A DNA stretch of 9,675 nt from NCBI GenBank assembly GCA_048886645.1, contig JBHLKN010000078.1:1-9675 (forward strand), written 5' to 3'. The position numbers were made by a program, and so were the translations under genes. A model generated the notes under the pieces. That model made no database searches and had not been told where the DNA came from. It was given only the letters and a program-made list of their open reading frames with translations. Below are positions 1 through 6,575 of the stretch, in pieces (the first letter of the stretch is position 1; each line of letters starts with the position of its first letter). The DNA comes from Wukongarchaeum sp048886645. Lineage in GTDB: Archaea; Asgardarchaeota; Wukongarchaeia; Wukongarchaeales; Wukongarchaeaceae.

Positions 1-561
1 TTTTGTCCGTTTTGTGGCGGTAAGATTGAAGCTGTAGACGCCGTGTTTTGCCCTCACTGTGGCGCATCTTTAGAAGGGGTACCCCCAGCAAAACCTACAG
101 AGTACAGAGAAGAACCCCCACCAGCTCGATACGTCCCACCAGAAGTTCAATTCGCAAGCATAGGTAACAGATTTGTCGCCTTATTGCTTGATTTTATAAT
201 TCTTATTATCCTGTACGTATTCATTTTTGTTGCATTATACGAACCAGACGAAGAAGAAGTTGATTTTGCTTTTTATTGGATTGTAACGTTTATTGGTATC
301 TTCTATTGGCTTTTCTTAGAAGGTTTAAATGACGGGCAAACAATAGGAAAAATGGCTGCAGGAATACGTGTAGTAAAAATTGATAAAGCAACTGGAGAAC
401 TATCAAGATGTACGATGGGGGCTTCAGTGATTCGAAATCTTCTTAGAATAGTTGATAATCTTCCATTTCTCTATATCATAGGGTTAATATCTATCGCTTC
501 TTCGGACTACGAACAGAGAGTAGGGGATCGTGTCGCAGACACTATTGTGATTAAAACTTAA
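1..561 (+). CDS. Zinc-ribbon RDD-family membrane protein (5' end cut by window edge)
   Basis: The reading frame is open from the first base, so the gene begins outside the window; the GTG at 43 lies in the middle of a zinc ribbon and is not a credible start. Visible residues 2-20 show CPFC and, after 11 residues, CPHC, a four-cysteine zinc-ribbon of the kind found at the N-terminus of many archaeal membrane proteins. A proline- and glutamate-rich linker follows to about residue 50. The RDD domain then has the typical Arg and Asp (R57, D64) at the start of the first hydrophobic segment (about 58-80), a second segment (about 89-107), the GQTIGK motif, the RNLLR helix, a third short hydrophobic stretch, and the closing QRVGDRVADTIV motif. 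It is an integral membrane protein, with the ribbon presumably on the cytosolic side. RDD proteins are poorly characterised; some are linked to transport, so no substrate is proposed. The gene appears complete at its 3' end (TAA). Confidence 0.88.
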   Translation, partial: FCPFCGGKIEAVDAVFCPHCGASLEGVPPAKPTEYREEPPPARYVPPEVQFASIGNRFVALLLDFIILIILYVFIFVALYEPDEEEVDFAFYWIVTFIGIFYWLFLEGLNDGQTIGKMAAGIRVVKIDKATGELSRCTMGASVIRNLLRIVDNLPFLYIIGLISIASSDYEQRVGDRVADTIVIKT

Positions 562-642
562 GAAAAAACCAGTTTAACTTAAGAAGGCAAAAAACGGTAA
601 AAATTCCAAAAAGGACTTAGACACGTTTATAATTTTAAAATA

Positions 643-662
643 TTTTTTTATTTTTCTTTTTT
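643..662 (+). terminator. Oligo-T termination signal after the RDD gene
   Basis: Three T-tracts (7, 5 and 6 T) follow one another about 80 bases after the RDD stop, and two more T-runs lie at 689-701. Archaeal RNA polymerase commonly terminates at such oligo-T tracts on the non-template strand without needing a strong hairpin. The assignment rests on base composition and position only. Confidence 0.45.
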
Positions 663-835
663 GAGCTTTTAAAGCTTTAAATCAAGCGTTTTTTATTTTT
701 TGTTGGTTAGTTGATGTTGATAAATGTATTAAATAACTTTTAATTATATTATGTCTAAATATTATAGATATATCTCTAAGTATCATCGCCACCCCCATGG
801 GCTTGGTTATTGAATTTTTAAGTGAAATATTTAAA

Positions 836-841
836 GGGGTG
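836..841 (+). promoter_or_regulatory. Ribosome binding site fixing the nuclease-like gene start
   Basis: GGGGTG lies 7 bases before the ATG at 849 and matches the archaeal anti-Shine-Dalgarno core. It makes 849 a better start than the in-frame GTG at 822, which would place this site inside the coding region. Confidence 0.65.
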
Positions 842-848
842 TTTGAAA

Positions 849-1256
849 ATGCCGGGAATTCCTTTGAAGAAAGCAAGTCTCGAGGGCATTTCTAGGAAAT
901 TTTTTCAAATAAAAGGATTTACTACAAGGGAAAAAGTAAGACTTCGAGGAAAAAGCGGTCAAAATCACGAGTTTAATATGCTTTTATCTCAAAGCCGGGA
1001 TAAAGAAAAGAACGCTGAAAGTCTCGGGGATATTGGATACGGGGTCCTTATTAAGGATTGGAAGCGAAGTATAGGAGTAAACGTGATAATTAAGTTTGAT
1101 CAAATGATCGAAGATGCAGGACTTGAAGGCGGTATAATAGTAGGAAATGATTTTAGCGCTAACGCTCAAAATTTTGCAAAAAAAAGTGGAATAGTGAGCT
1201 ATAGTAGGGGAGAGTTGGTGAGTTTGTTGCGTTCAATGAACATAGAAGATCTATAA
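849..1256 (+). CDS. Small Mrr-like (PD-(D/E)XK superfamily) nuclease-type protein
   Basis: This 135-residue protein looks like one single-domain Mrr_cat/restriction endonuclease-like fold. E12 stands in the first helix (LEGISRKFF), where the superfamily usually has a glutamate. A central strand follows (RGKSGQNHEFNML, 33-45), then a strand with a D-x-K signature (D70-W71-K72), a helix (76-89), the strand GIIVGND (95-101) and a helix-strand ending resembling other archaeal Mrr-like proteins. Family members as I recall them have HEFD in the central strand; here it reads HEFN, so the metal-binding aspartate may be missing. No methylase or specificity gene lies next to it, so it is not an obvious restriction-modification system. 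A DNA repair or type IV-like restriction role, or an inactive DNA-binding role, are all possible. The start was set by the Shine-Dalgarno at 836-841; a longer form from GTG 822 is possible. The family call is from pattern recognition only. Confidence 0.65.
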   Translation: MPGIPLKKASLEGISRKFFQIKGFTTREKVRLRGKSGQNHEFNMLLSQSRDKEKNAESLGDIGYGVLIKDWKRSIGVNVIIKFDQMIEDAGLEGGIIVGNDFSANAQNFAKKSGIVSYSRGELVSLLRSMNIEDL

Positions 1257-1413
1257 ATTTGGCAAAAGAGAACAATATAATAGAAAGAGGAAAAAAATAG
1301 TTAAAAAGGGGAAGAGGGATAAAAAGTCACCCTATCTTTTAATAATAACTGCTATAATGGCTATTATATAGATTATTAAGACAAATAAAAAAATTTCATC
1401 AAAAATATTATTC

Positions 1414-1433
1414 AAACCTTTTTAATTTATAAT
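1414..1433 (+). promoter_or_regulatory. Possible archaeal TATA box for the PAPS-reductase-like gene
   Basis: AAACC followed by TTTAATTTATAAT (1421-1433) resembles a BRE plus TATA element. Counting about 25 bases downstream places the transcript start near 1451, which would give a short leader of about 15 bases before the ATG at 1466. The surroundings are generally AT-rich, so this is only a candidate. Confidence 0.4.
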
Positions 1434-1465
1434 GATATTTAACAAACAAACTGGGCGCGTAGTTT

Positions 1466-3499
1466 ATGGGAAAAAAGGCTCCATATCATGGTATAATAAC
1501 TTTGCATTGGTGTGATAACTGTAACATACCCTTGGTTGAAAACGTTGAGTGCGGTATTTGTCACTCTTCTCCCCGGAAAGTGAATGTTTCACCGCCAGGG
1601 GATGTTAGACCCGCTTTTCCTGGGGATGTTGAGCTAATTCGAACTGTTATAAATCAAGATTTTGGTGAGGGATTAGGGGAACAACTTTTACCAGAAGACA
1701 AGCTTATTCTTTTAAATAAGGTGCCATATGTTGATCGTGCTGATGAAGTGATTATCGATGGTAACAACATAGGTATTTTAAGGTATGATATTTTACGGGA
1801 AAATTTTGAATTTTTCCCCAAGATAGAGGGAGCAATAAGGCTTGCCAAGATGGACGGTTTTAGAAGAACAGTAATGATTGATGAAGGGGCGGTTAACGCG
1901 GTTTCTAGGGGGGCAAATGTTCTTCTCCCTGGCATAGTGGCGTGTGATGAAAACGTTGAAGAAAACGATGTAGTTGTCGTGGTTACGCCGAAAAACGAGG
2001 TTGTTGCGGTAGGTGTTGCTAAGCTTTCGGGAGGAAGAATATTGAACCTCCTTGGTTCTGGGGAAAAATTAAGGGGTATTGCTGTAAAAACCAAGCAACA
2101 TACACAACCTGTTAAAGAACCAAAAATTTTGAGGGGAGGACAAAGGTGGGAGAATGCGGTAAGAGCAAATGAAAAAGTTCTTGAAAATATTGAAAAAGAG
2201 GCTGTTAAGTTTATTAAAAATACTATTTTGAGCATGGGTTATCCTATTGCGGTTGCATGGTCTGGAGGGAAGGACAGCCTTGCTACATTAATCCTTGCTG
2301 TGAAGGCTTTAGATGACTCTTTTAAGGTTATTTTTGTCGACACTGGCCTCGAGTTCCCTAAAACGATAGAACATGTCAGGGAAATTGTGGACTACTTTGG
2401 TTTAAATGAGAGATTTTATTCAAAAATTGTTCCTGAAAACACCTTTTTTGAACTAGCTGAAAAAGGGTTTGGACCCCCAGGAAGGGATGCAAGATGGTGT
2501 TGTAAAACAAATAAATTGGGACCTACAAACGAGCTATTAAAAGAAGTTTTCGGGCAAAAAGTCGTAACTTTGGTAGGACAACGAAAGTATGAAAGCTCTG
2601 CTCGGGCTTTAGAGAAAAGGATCTGGCATAATCCTTTCGTACCAATGCAAATATTAGCTGCTCCTATTAGGAAGTGGACAGCGTTACACGTATGGTTGTA
2701 CATTTTTCGGGAGAATGTGCCTTATAATCCGGCTTATGAGGAGGGTTTTTGGCGTATAGGCTGCTGGTTATGCCCCTCTTCTGAAGTTGCTCAATTCCAG
2801 CTTATTAAAGAAAAGCTTCCAAAACTTTGGGAAAGATGGTATTCTTTCTTAGAAAAATGGAGAGAAGCGGAAAATCTATTAGAGGAATGGATAAATTTTG
2901 GTTTGTGGAGGTGGCAAACCCCCCCGAAAAAGATGAAAAATCTCCTAGAACCGCTTTTCCCAAACCTTTTCCAAGCGCCAAAGCCCTTATTTTCTTTTGA
3001 AGAAACAGAGCCATGCAAGGATGGTACATATCATGTAATTTGCCACCTTGAAGAAACCATAGACTTAGAAAAAGCAAAAAATTTTGCTCAAACTTTAGGA
3101 AAAACCCTTCTTGGTCCTACAACACTTTTAGTGTATCCGAAGAAAAACGGTTCAAACATCATAATATCCCAAGAAAAGATACGTTTGAATTTCAAAAATA
3201 GTGAAGATATAGAGTTCTTCACAGAAACTTTAAGGGCGGTTATTCGTTCAATTAAGTGCACGGGCTGCGGTGTTTGCGCTGAAGTGTGTCCAAAGAAATC
3301 GATACAAATCAAAGAAGAAAGAGATCATAATAAATTAGTTAAAATAAACGGGGAAACCTGCAATAAATGTGGAAAATGCAACCTTAAATGCCCCTTAAAC
3401 AGGTACACTTACGGGCCTCACCTTAATAACACATACAAAAAACTGAAAAAAAATATAGAGAACCTTATAGATAATAACAAAAAAACTCTATATACTTGA
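1466..3499 (+). CDS. Archaeal PAPS/APS reductase-family iron-sulfur protein (zinc ribbon–PUA–reductase–ferredoxin)
   Basis: This 677-residue multidomain protein starts at an ATG fixed by an in-frame TAG six bases upstream (1460-1462). The N-terminus has a zinc ribbon (C16, C19, C29, C32). A PUA-like RNA-binding domain follows at about 130-205. The PAPS reductase/ATP-pyrophosphatase core begins near 255 with the P-loop SGGKDS (266-271). C345-C346 and C433-x2-C436 form the CC...CxxC pattern that holds the [4Fe-4S] cluster in APS reductases. The C-terminus has two ferredoxin motifs (C598/601/604/608 and C632/635/638/642), so up to three clusters are possible. Known relatives are annotated as phosphoadenosine phosphosulfate reductase. 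I see no C-terminal ECGxH-like catalytic cysteine motif of classical PAPS reductases, and no other sulfate-assimilation gene nearby. A role in sulfur transfer or RNA thiolation is an alternative that the PUA domain would suit. Domain content is certain; the substrate is not. Confidence 0.85.
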   Translation: MGKKAPYHGIITLHWCDNCNIPLVENVECGICHSSPRKVNVSPPGDVRPAFPGDVELIRTVINQDFGEGLGEQLLPEDKLILLNKVPYVDRADEVIIDGNNIGILRYDILRENFEFFPKIEGAIRLAKMDGFRRTVMIDEGAVNAVSRGANVLLPGIVACDENVEENDVVVVVTPKNEVVAVGVAKLSGGRILNLLGSGEKLRGIAVKTKQHTQPVKEPKILRGGQRWENAVRANEKVLENIEKEAVKFIKNTILSMGYPIAVAWSGGKDSLATLILAVKALDDSFKVIFVDTGLEFPKTIEHVREIVDYFGLNERFYSKIVPENTFFELAEKGFGPPGRDARWCCKTNKLGPTNELLKEVFGQKVVTLVGQRKYESSARALEKRIWHNPFVPMQILAAPIRKWTALHVWLYIFRENVPYNPAYEEGFWRIGCWLCPSSEVAQFQLIKEKLPKLWERWYSFLEKWREAENLLEEWINFGLWRWQTPPKKMKNLLEPLFPNLFQAPKPLFSFEETEPCKDGTYHVICHLEETIDLEKAKNFAQTLGKTLLGPTTLLVYPKKNGSNIIISQEKIRLNFKNSEDIEFFTETLRAVIRSIKCTGCGVCAEVCPKKSIQIKEERDHNKLVKINGETCNKCGKCNLKCPLNRYTYGPHLNNTYKKLKKNIENLIDNNKKTLYT

Positions 3500-3506
3500 G
3501 GTTTAG

Positions 3507-4562
3507 TTACTCTTCAGGTTCTTCTAACGTTTTAAAGAAGGCGCCCCAAAAAGGATCTATTTCAGGAAATTTTAGTTTCGTTTCTGAACCATCAGGTTTT
3601 ACTACAATCCTCCCTTCATTTTTCGGAAGGATATCTCCCACAATTGTTGCAGCTATATTCTCATTTTTAAGGGCTTCCAGCACTTTCTCCGCCTTTTCAG
3701 GCTTTACGGTGATTATGAGGGTGCCTTCACTTATGGATTCATAAGGATCAATTTCAAAAAATTCGCAAACCTTTTTTGCCTCATCGAGAAGAATTATTTT
3801 CTCCTCTTCAATCCTTATCCCTACATCGCTTGCATTAACTACCTCGTATAATCCTCCCCAAACTCCTCCTTCTGTCGCATCATGCATGGCTGTAACACCG
3901 CCAACCTCCACCGCGGTGAGGGCATCTTTTATAACTGTCATCTGCCAGTATAGATCCTGAGCTCTTTTCACAAAATCTTTACCATATTTCGCGCCAAGGG
4001 TTTTAGGATACTGTAAAGCCAATATACCTACAGCCTCAATAGCCGCCCCCTTAGTTATAATAACCTTATCCCTCGGCCTAGCGCCTTCAGGAGTAACGTA
4101 TCTATCTTTTTCCCCAATCCCGATAACTGTACACCCCCCATTTAACGGGTATGCTATCCCAGGATAAACACCGGTATGCCCACCAACTATAGTGATCCCT
4201 AACTTCACGCACTCTGTGTGAATTGTTTGCCAAATTTCCTCAAAAGTTTCCCTGTCAGTGCCGGGGGGTAATAAGAGGCATATTGTCATATATTTCGGCT
4301 TAACTCCAAGACAAGCAACATCCCCTGCACAAATATGGACAATACCCCATCCAAACTGTTTCCAACCCCAAGAAGGAACGCCAAAGGTTGGATCTTCTGC
4401 CACAACCATAATCCTCCCATCACCCAAATCTATAACACCAGCATCAACCCCATGTCTGGGAGGAACTAAAACATTTTCATCTTCAGCCCCACAAAAAGGA
4501 AAAATAACCTCCTCAAAAACCTCAGGAGACAACTTTCCAACTTTTGGCAACTCTTTACTCAT
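3507..4562 (-). CDS. AIR synthase-family (HypE/PurM-like) protein
   Basis: This is a 351-residue protein of the PurM/HypE/SelD/ThiL ATP-binding superfamily. The signatures run in order: HGVDAGVIDL (37-46, the place of the GDDGA-like nucleotide motif), CAGDVACLGVKP (78-89, equivalent to VNDLAAMGA-P), IVGGHTGV (125-132), MHDATEGGVWGGLYEV (226-241) and ISEGTLIITV (277-286). It is closest in pattern to HypE (COG0309-like) paralogues. The C-terminus ends in TLEEPEE and lacks the terminal cysteine that HypE uses to carry the thiocarboxamide/cyano group, and no other hyp gene is present, so a hydrogenase-maturation role is unlikely. The ATG at 4562 was chosen over the upstream GTG at 4616 because a perfect GGAGGT lies 8 bases before it; the longer form would also touch the end of thiN. 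The gene follows thiN on the same strand and converges with the PAPS-reductase-like gene. An ATP-dependent phosphotransfer or ligation reaction is likely; the substrate is unknown. Confidence 0.82.
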   Translation of the reverse strand: MSKELPKVGKLSPEVFEEVIFPFCGAEDENVLVPPRHGVDAGVIDLGDGRIMVVAEDPTFGVPSWGWKQFGWGIVHICAGDVACLGVKPKYMTICLLLPPGTDRETFEEIWQTIHTECVKLGITIVGGHTGVYPGIAYPLNGGCTVIGIGEKDRYVTPEGARPRDKVIITKGAAIEAVGILALQYPKTLGAKYGKDFVKRAQDLYWQMTVIKDALTAVEVGGVTAMHDATEGGVWGGLYEVVNASDVGIRIEEEKIILLDEAKKVCEFFEIDPYESISEGTLIITVKPEKAEKVLEALKNENIAATIVGDILPKNEGRIVVKPDGSETKLKFPEIDPFWGAFFKTLEEPEE

Positions 4563-4570
4563 TATCAAAA

Positions 4571-4576
4571 ACCTCC
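4571..4576 (-). promoter_or_regulatory. Strong ribosome binding site for the AIR synthase-like gene
   Basis: On the minus strand GGAGGT stands 8 bases before the ATG at 4562. It matches the archaeal 16S rRNA 3' end perfectly and decides this start against the GTG at 4616. Confidence 0.75.
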
Positions 4577-4615
4577 AAAAAATTGTATAGTCCTCTTTTA
4601 TCATATTATTTTTCA

Positions 4616-5215
4616 CTATTGATACTTTTCAGCTATTTCTATAGCGATTTTTACTACTTCTAAGGCGTCTTTTCCAAATATGCATATGGTTTCTTCTTTA
4701 CCTATCCAGCCTCTATCAAAAATTATGTCAGGTATTTTTCCTCCAGCGTTTTTTATCGCTTCTTCCATTGCCCATATTAGAGTTTTTCCTTCAACCATCC
4801 TAATTTCTTCAGGTTCTTTTTCCCTTTCAAAATAGGAGACTGTAAATCCTTTTTCTACCCCTATCTCTTTAACGATTGAGAGGATTTCTTCACTAAACTT
4901 TATGTCAATCGCTGCCCTTTTATCCGAATCGTGCTTCATTCTTTCTAAGAGAAATCTTGCCATATGACTTGAAGCTTCAAACCAAATACAGCCCGCGGCT
5001 TTGGGTTTACCGCGAATAACCGTTATGCGACCTTCTACCGCCGCAACATCCGATACAGATTTAGCTCCGGGTATTGCCATCACTATGTTCGTACGAATCT
5101 CAGGAACCAATTTGGCAAAATCGGGACTGTTTTCCAGCATATCAACAGCTTTGCGAAGATTTTCAAGCACCAGATAACGCTCAGCATTCTCATTAAAAGA
5201 CAAATAAACCACCAA
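4616..5215 (-). CDS. thiN: ThiN-family thiamine-phosphate synthase domain protein (stand-alone)
   Basis: This protein of up to 199 residues consists essentially of one ThiN domain. Recognisable blocks are VPEIRTNI (37-44), DVAAVEGRI (56-64), ASSHMARF (81-88), RAAIDIKF (100-107), EREKEPEE (130-137), IIFDRGWIGKEE (164-175) and FGKDA (180-184). R63 and H84 are spaced like the Arg/His pair that I recall as essential in characterised archaeal ThiN domains. ThiN joins the thiazole phosphate and HMP pyrophosphate to make thiamine phosphate and replaces the unrelated bacterial ThiE. It is often fused behind ThiD or a helix-turn-helix domain; here neither fusion partner is present. The start is uncertain: TTG 5215 and GTG 5212 are the first in-frame candidates after a stop at 5264-5266, neither has a good Shine-Dalgarno, and an ATG at 5234 is out of frame. 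The AIR synthase-like gene follows 53 bases downstream and is probably co-transcribed. The family call is firm; catalytic activity is inferred. Confidence 0.82.
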   Translation of the reverse strand: MVVYLSFNENAERYLVLENLRKAVDMLENSPDFAKLVPEIRTNIVMAIPGAKSVSDVAAVEGRITVIRGKPKAAGCIWFEASSHMARFLLERMKHDSDKRAAIDIKFSEEILSIVKEIGVEKGFTVSYFEREKEPEEIRMVEGKTLIWAMEEAIKNAGGKIPDIIFDRGWIGKEETICIFGKDALEVVKIAIEIAEKYQ

Positions 5216-5263
5216 AAAAGACGCAGAAAAACATAAACCAAATCCTAAAGAACCTAATTTTGA

Positions 5264-5277
5264 TTATTATATCTTTT
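5264..5277 (-). promoter_or_regulatory. Possible TATA box for thiN and the AIR synthase-like gene
   Basis: On the minus strand AAAGATATAATAAT lies in the 74-base gap between argJ and thiN. A transcript start about 25 bases further on (near 5244) would leave a leader of about 30 bases before the first thiN start candidate. Context and composition are the only support. Confidence 0.35.
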
Positions 5278-5289
5278 TATCGGGTCGTT

Positions 5290-6540
5290 TTAGGTTGTGT
5301 ATTCGGCGTTAATTTTTACGTAATCGTAGCTCATATCACAGCCATAAGCTGTAGCTTTTTCAGTTCCAGTTCCGAGCACTGCCCTGAAGATGATCTCGTC
5401 CTTATAAAGGACTTGTCGCGCTTTTTCAGCTTGGTTTGAGCCTATTACTGCAATGGGTTGCCCGTTCTCTAAAAGTTTTACTTCTTCCTCTGTTTTACTA
5501 CTAATCCACAAAGATAGTTTTTCTACGCGGATTTTTGCCCCGCTTGCGCCTATCGCTGAAATGACTCTTCCCCAGTTAGGATCACGGCCAAAAATTGCAC
5601 ACTTAACAAGGGGGCTCTTTATAACGGCCAAAGCAGCCTTCTTAGCATCTTCTTTGTTCTCAGCCTCTTCTATTCTAACTTCAACATACTTTGTTGCTCC
5701 CTCTCCATCTTTTGCAATCATTGTTACAAGTTCCCTCATCACCTGTGTAAGAGTTTTTTGAAAAACTTGGCTTTCAGAAACTCCTTCTCCACTTTTAGAC
5801 TCTACTTTTCCCGTGGAAAAAACGATAACGGTATCGTTTGGACTCATATCCCCGTCCACTGCAACCATGTTAAACGTTTCATCAATAGCCCTGGAAGCAT
5901 AACGCTTTAACGTTTCAACGTTTATCTTAGCGTCTGTTCCTATAATCGCAAACATAGTAGCATGGGGGATTACGAGGTTGGGTCCTATCATTCCTGCCCC
6001 TTTAGCCATAGCACCGACTCGTACAACGCTCCCATCCTCAAGTTCTACCTCTAAAGCGATTTCCTTTTTATGAGTGTCCGTAGTGGTTATAGCTTCAGCT
6101 GCTTCAGATCCGCCATCAAAGCTTAATCGATCGAAAGCTTTATCTATACCCTTTTTTATCTTCTCCATTTCTAAAAACTTCCCTATAACACCAGTACTCA
6201 TAGGGATAACAAGATCTGCCTCCACTCCCAACTTTTCTGCCACAAACTCCGCCATCATTTCCGCATCCCTAACCCCCTTCTCCCCTGTAAGACAGTTAGC
6301 GCTTCCACTATTACAAACAATAGCTTTTAAACGCCCACCAGACCTCCTCAATTTCTTCTCAGAAACAACTATATGGGCTCCCTTAACTTGGTTAATTGTG
6401 AAAGCAGCAACACAAGTTGCAGGCTCCCCTTCAATAACTATTAGGGCTAAATCTTTCCGCCCTTCCTCCTTCAAACCGGAATGAACCCCTGAAGCCTTCA
6501 CGCCTTTAACAGCTGTTGTACCACCATCAATCACGCGCAT
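5290..6540 (-). CDS. argJ: Glutamate N-acetyltransferase ArgJ
   Basis: ArgJ moves the acetyl group from N-acetylornithine to glutamate (the recycling step of arginine synthesis); some forms also use acetyl-CoA. The cytoplasmic precursor cuts itself before a threonine, which becomes the nucleophile of the beta chain. This 416-residue protein, of usual length, carries the family motifs: STGVIG (115-120, oxyanion hole region), KGAGMIGPN (180-188), the cleavage site A194-T195-M, DGDMSPNDT (229-237), FGRDPNWGR (317-325) and the canonical C-terminus ending INAEYTT. Compared with the usual PNMATML arrangement, four extra residues appear between PN and ATM (LVIPH in place of a single Met). The ATG at 6540 was chosen over TTG 6558 because GGCGGTG lies 9 bases before it and the protein then starts at the family's usual MRVIDGG-like beginning. 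It follows tatD by 35 bases and probably shares its transcript. No other arginine gene is in the window. Confidence 0.95.
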   Translation of the reverse strand: MRVIDGGTTAVKGVKASGVHSGLKEEGRKDLALIVIEGEPATCVAAFTINQVKGAHIVVSEKKLRRSGGRLKAIVCNSGSANCLTGEKGVRDAEMMAEFVAEKLGVEADLVIPMSTGVIGKFLEMEKIKKGIDKAFDRLSFDGGSEAAEAITTTDTHKKEIALEVELEDGSVVRVGAMAKGAGMIGPNLVIPHATMFAIIGTDAKINVETLKRYASRAIDETFNMVAVDGDMSPNDTVIVFSTGKVESKSGEGVSESQVFQKTLTQVMRELVTMIAKDGEGATKYVEVRIEEAENKEDAKKAALAVIKSPLVKCAIFGRDPNWGRVISAIGASGAKIRVEKLSLWISSKTEEEVKLLENGQPIAVIGSNQAEKARQVLYKDEIIFRAVLGTGTEKATAYGCDMSYDYVKINAEYTT

Positions 6541-6549
6541 AAAACATAA

Positions 6550-6556
6550 CACCGCC
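6550..6556 (-). promoter_or_regulatory. Ribosome binding site for argJ
   Basis: On the minus strand GGCGGTG stands 9 bases before the ATG at 6540 and resembles the GGAGGTG consensus. It lies within the would-be coding region of the longer TTG-start form, so it favours the shorter protein. Confidence 0.6.
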
Positions 6557-6575
6557 AAAAAATTGAACAGGAAAA

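Larger units (their letters stand above)
562..848. other. AT-rich intergenic spacer
   Basis: This stretch of about 290 bases has no convincing gene. It holds the oligo-T signals near 643-701 and a very AT-rich segment (about 721-780) with several TATA-like strings. One of these probably serves the downstream nuclease-like gene, but I cannot choose among them. A 10-base direct repeat (AACTTAAGAA at 555-564 and 576-585) overlaps the RDD stop and is probably chance. No tRNA-like or box C/D RNA-like structure was seen. Confidence 0.6.

Noticed and set aside
555..585. Direct repeat AACTTAAGAA at the end of the RDD gene
   Set aside because: Ten AT-rich bases repeated once with a palindromic core are easily explained by chance, and no third copy was noticed.
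682..876. Minus-strand frame of 64 codons in the spacer before the nuclease-like gene
   Set aside because: It overlaps the start and Shine-Dalgarno of the plus-strand gene, has no ribosome binding site, and its product resembles nothing known to me.
1342..1367. Inverted repeat ATAATA/TATTAT in the spacer before the PAPS-reductase-like gene
   Set aside because: Only six AT pairs close a 14-base loop in very AT-rich DNA; too weak for a terminator or RNA structure claim.
1654..2235. Long open frame of 193 codons on the minus strand inside the PAPS-reductase-like gene
   Set aside because: It is antisense to well-recognised PUA and reductase coding sequence and its translation is low-complexity Ser/Thr/Pro-rich with no motif; it is a shadow frame.
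5195..5234. ATG at 5234 on the minus strand as a thiN start
   Set aside because: It is out of frame with the ThiN domain and meets a stop after 13 codons; using it would require a frameshift for which there is no other sign.
5251..5296. Inverted repeat AACCTAA/TTAGGTT spanning the argJ–thiN gap
   Set aside because: Seven base pairs with a loop of more than 30 bases; unlikely to fold well, and no T-run follows on the minus strand.
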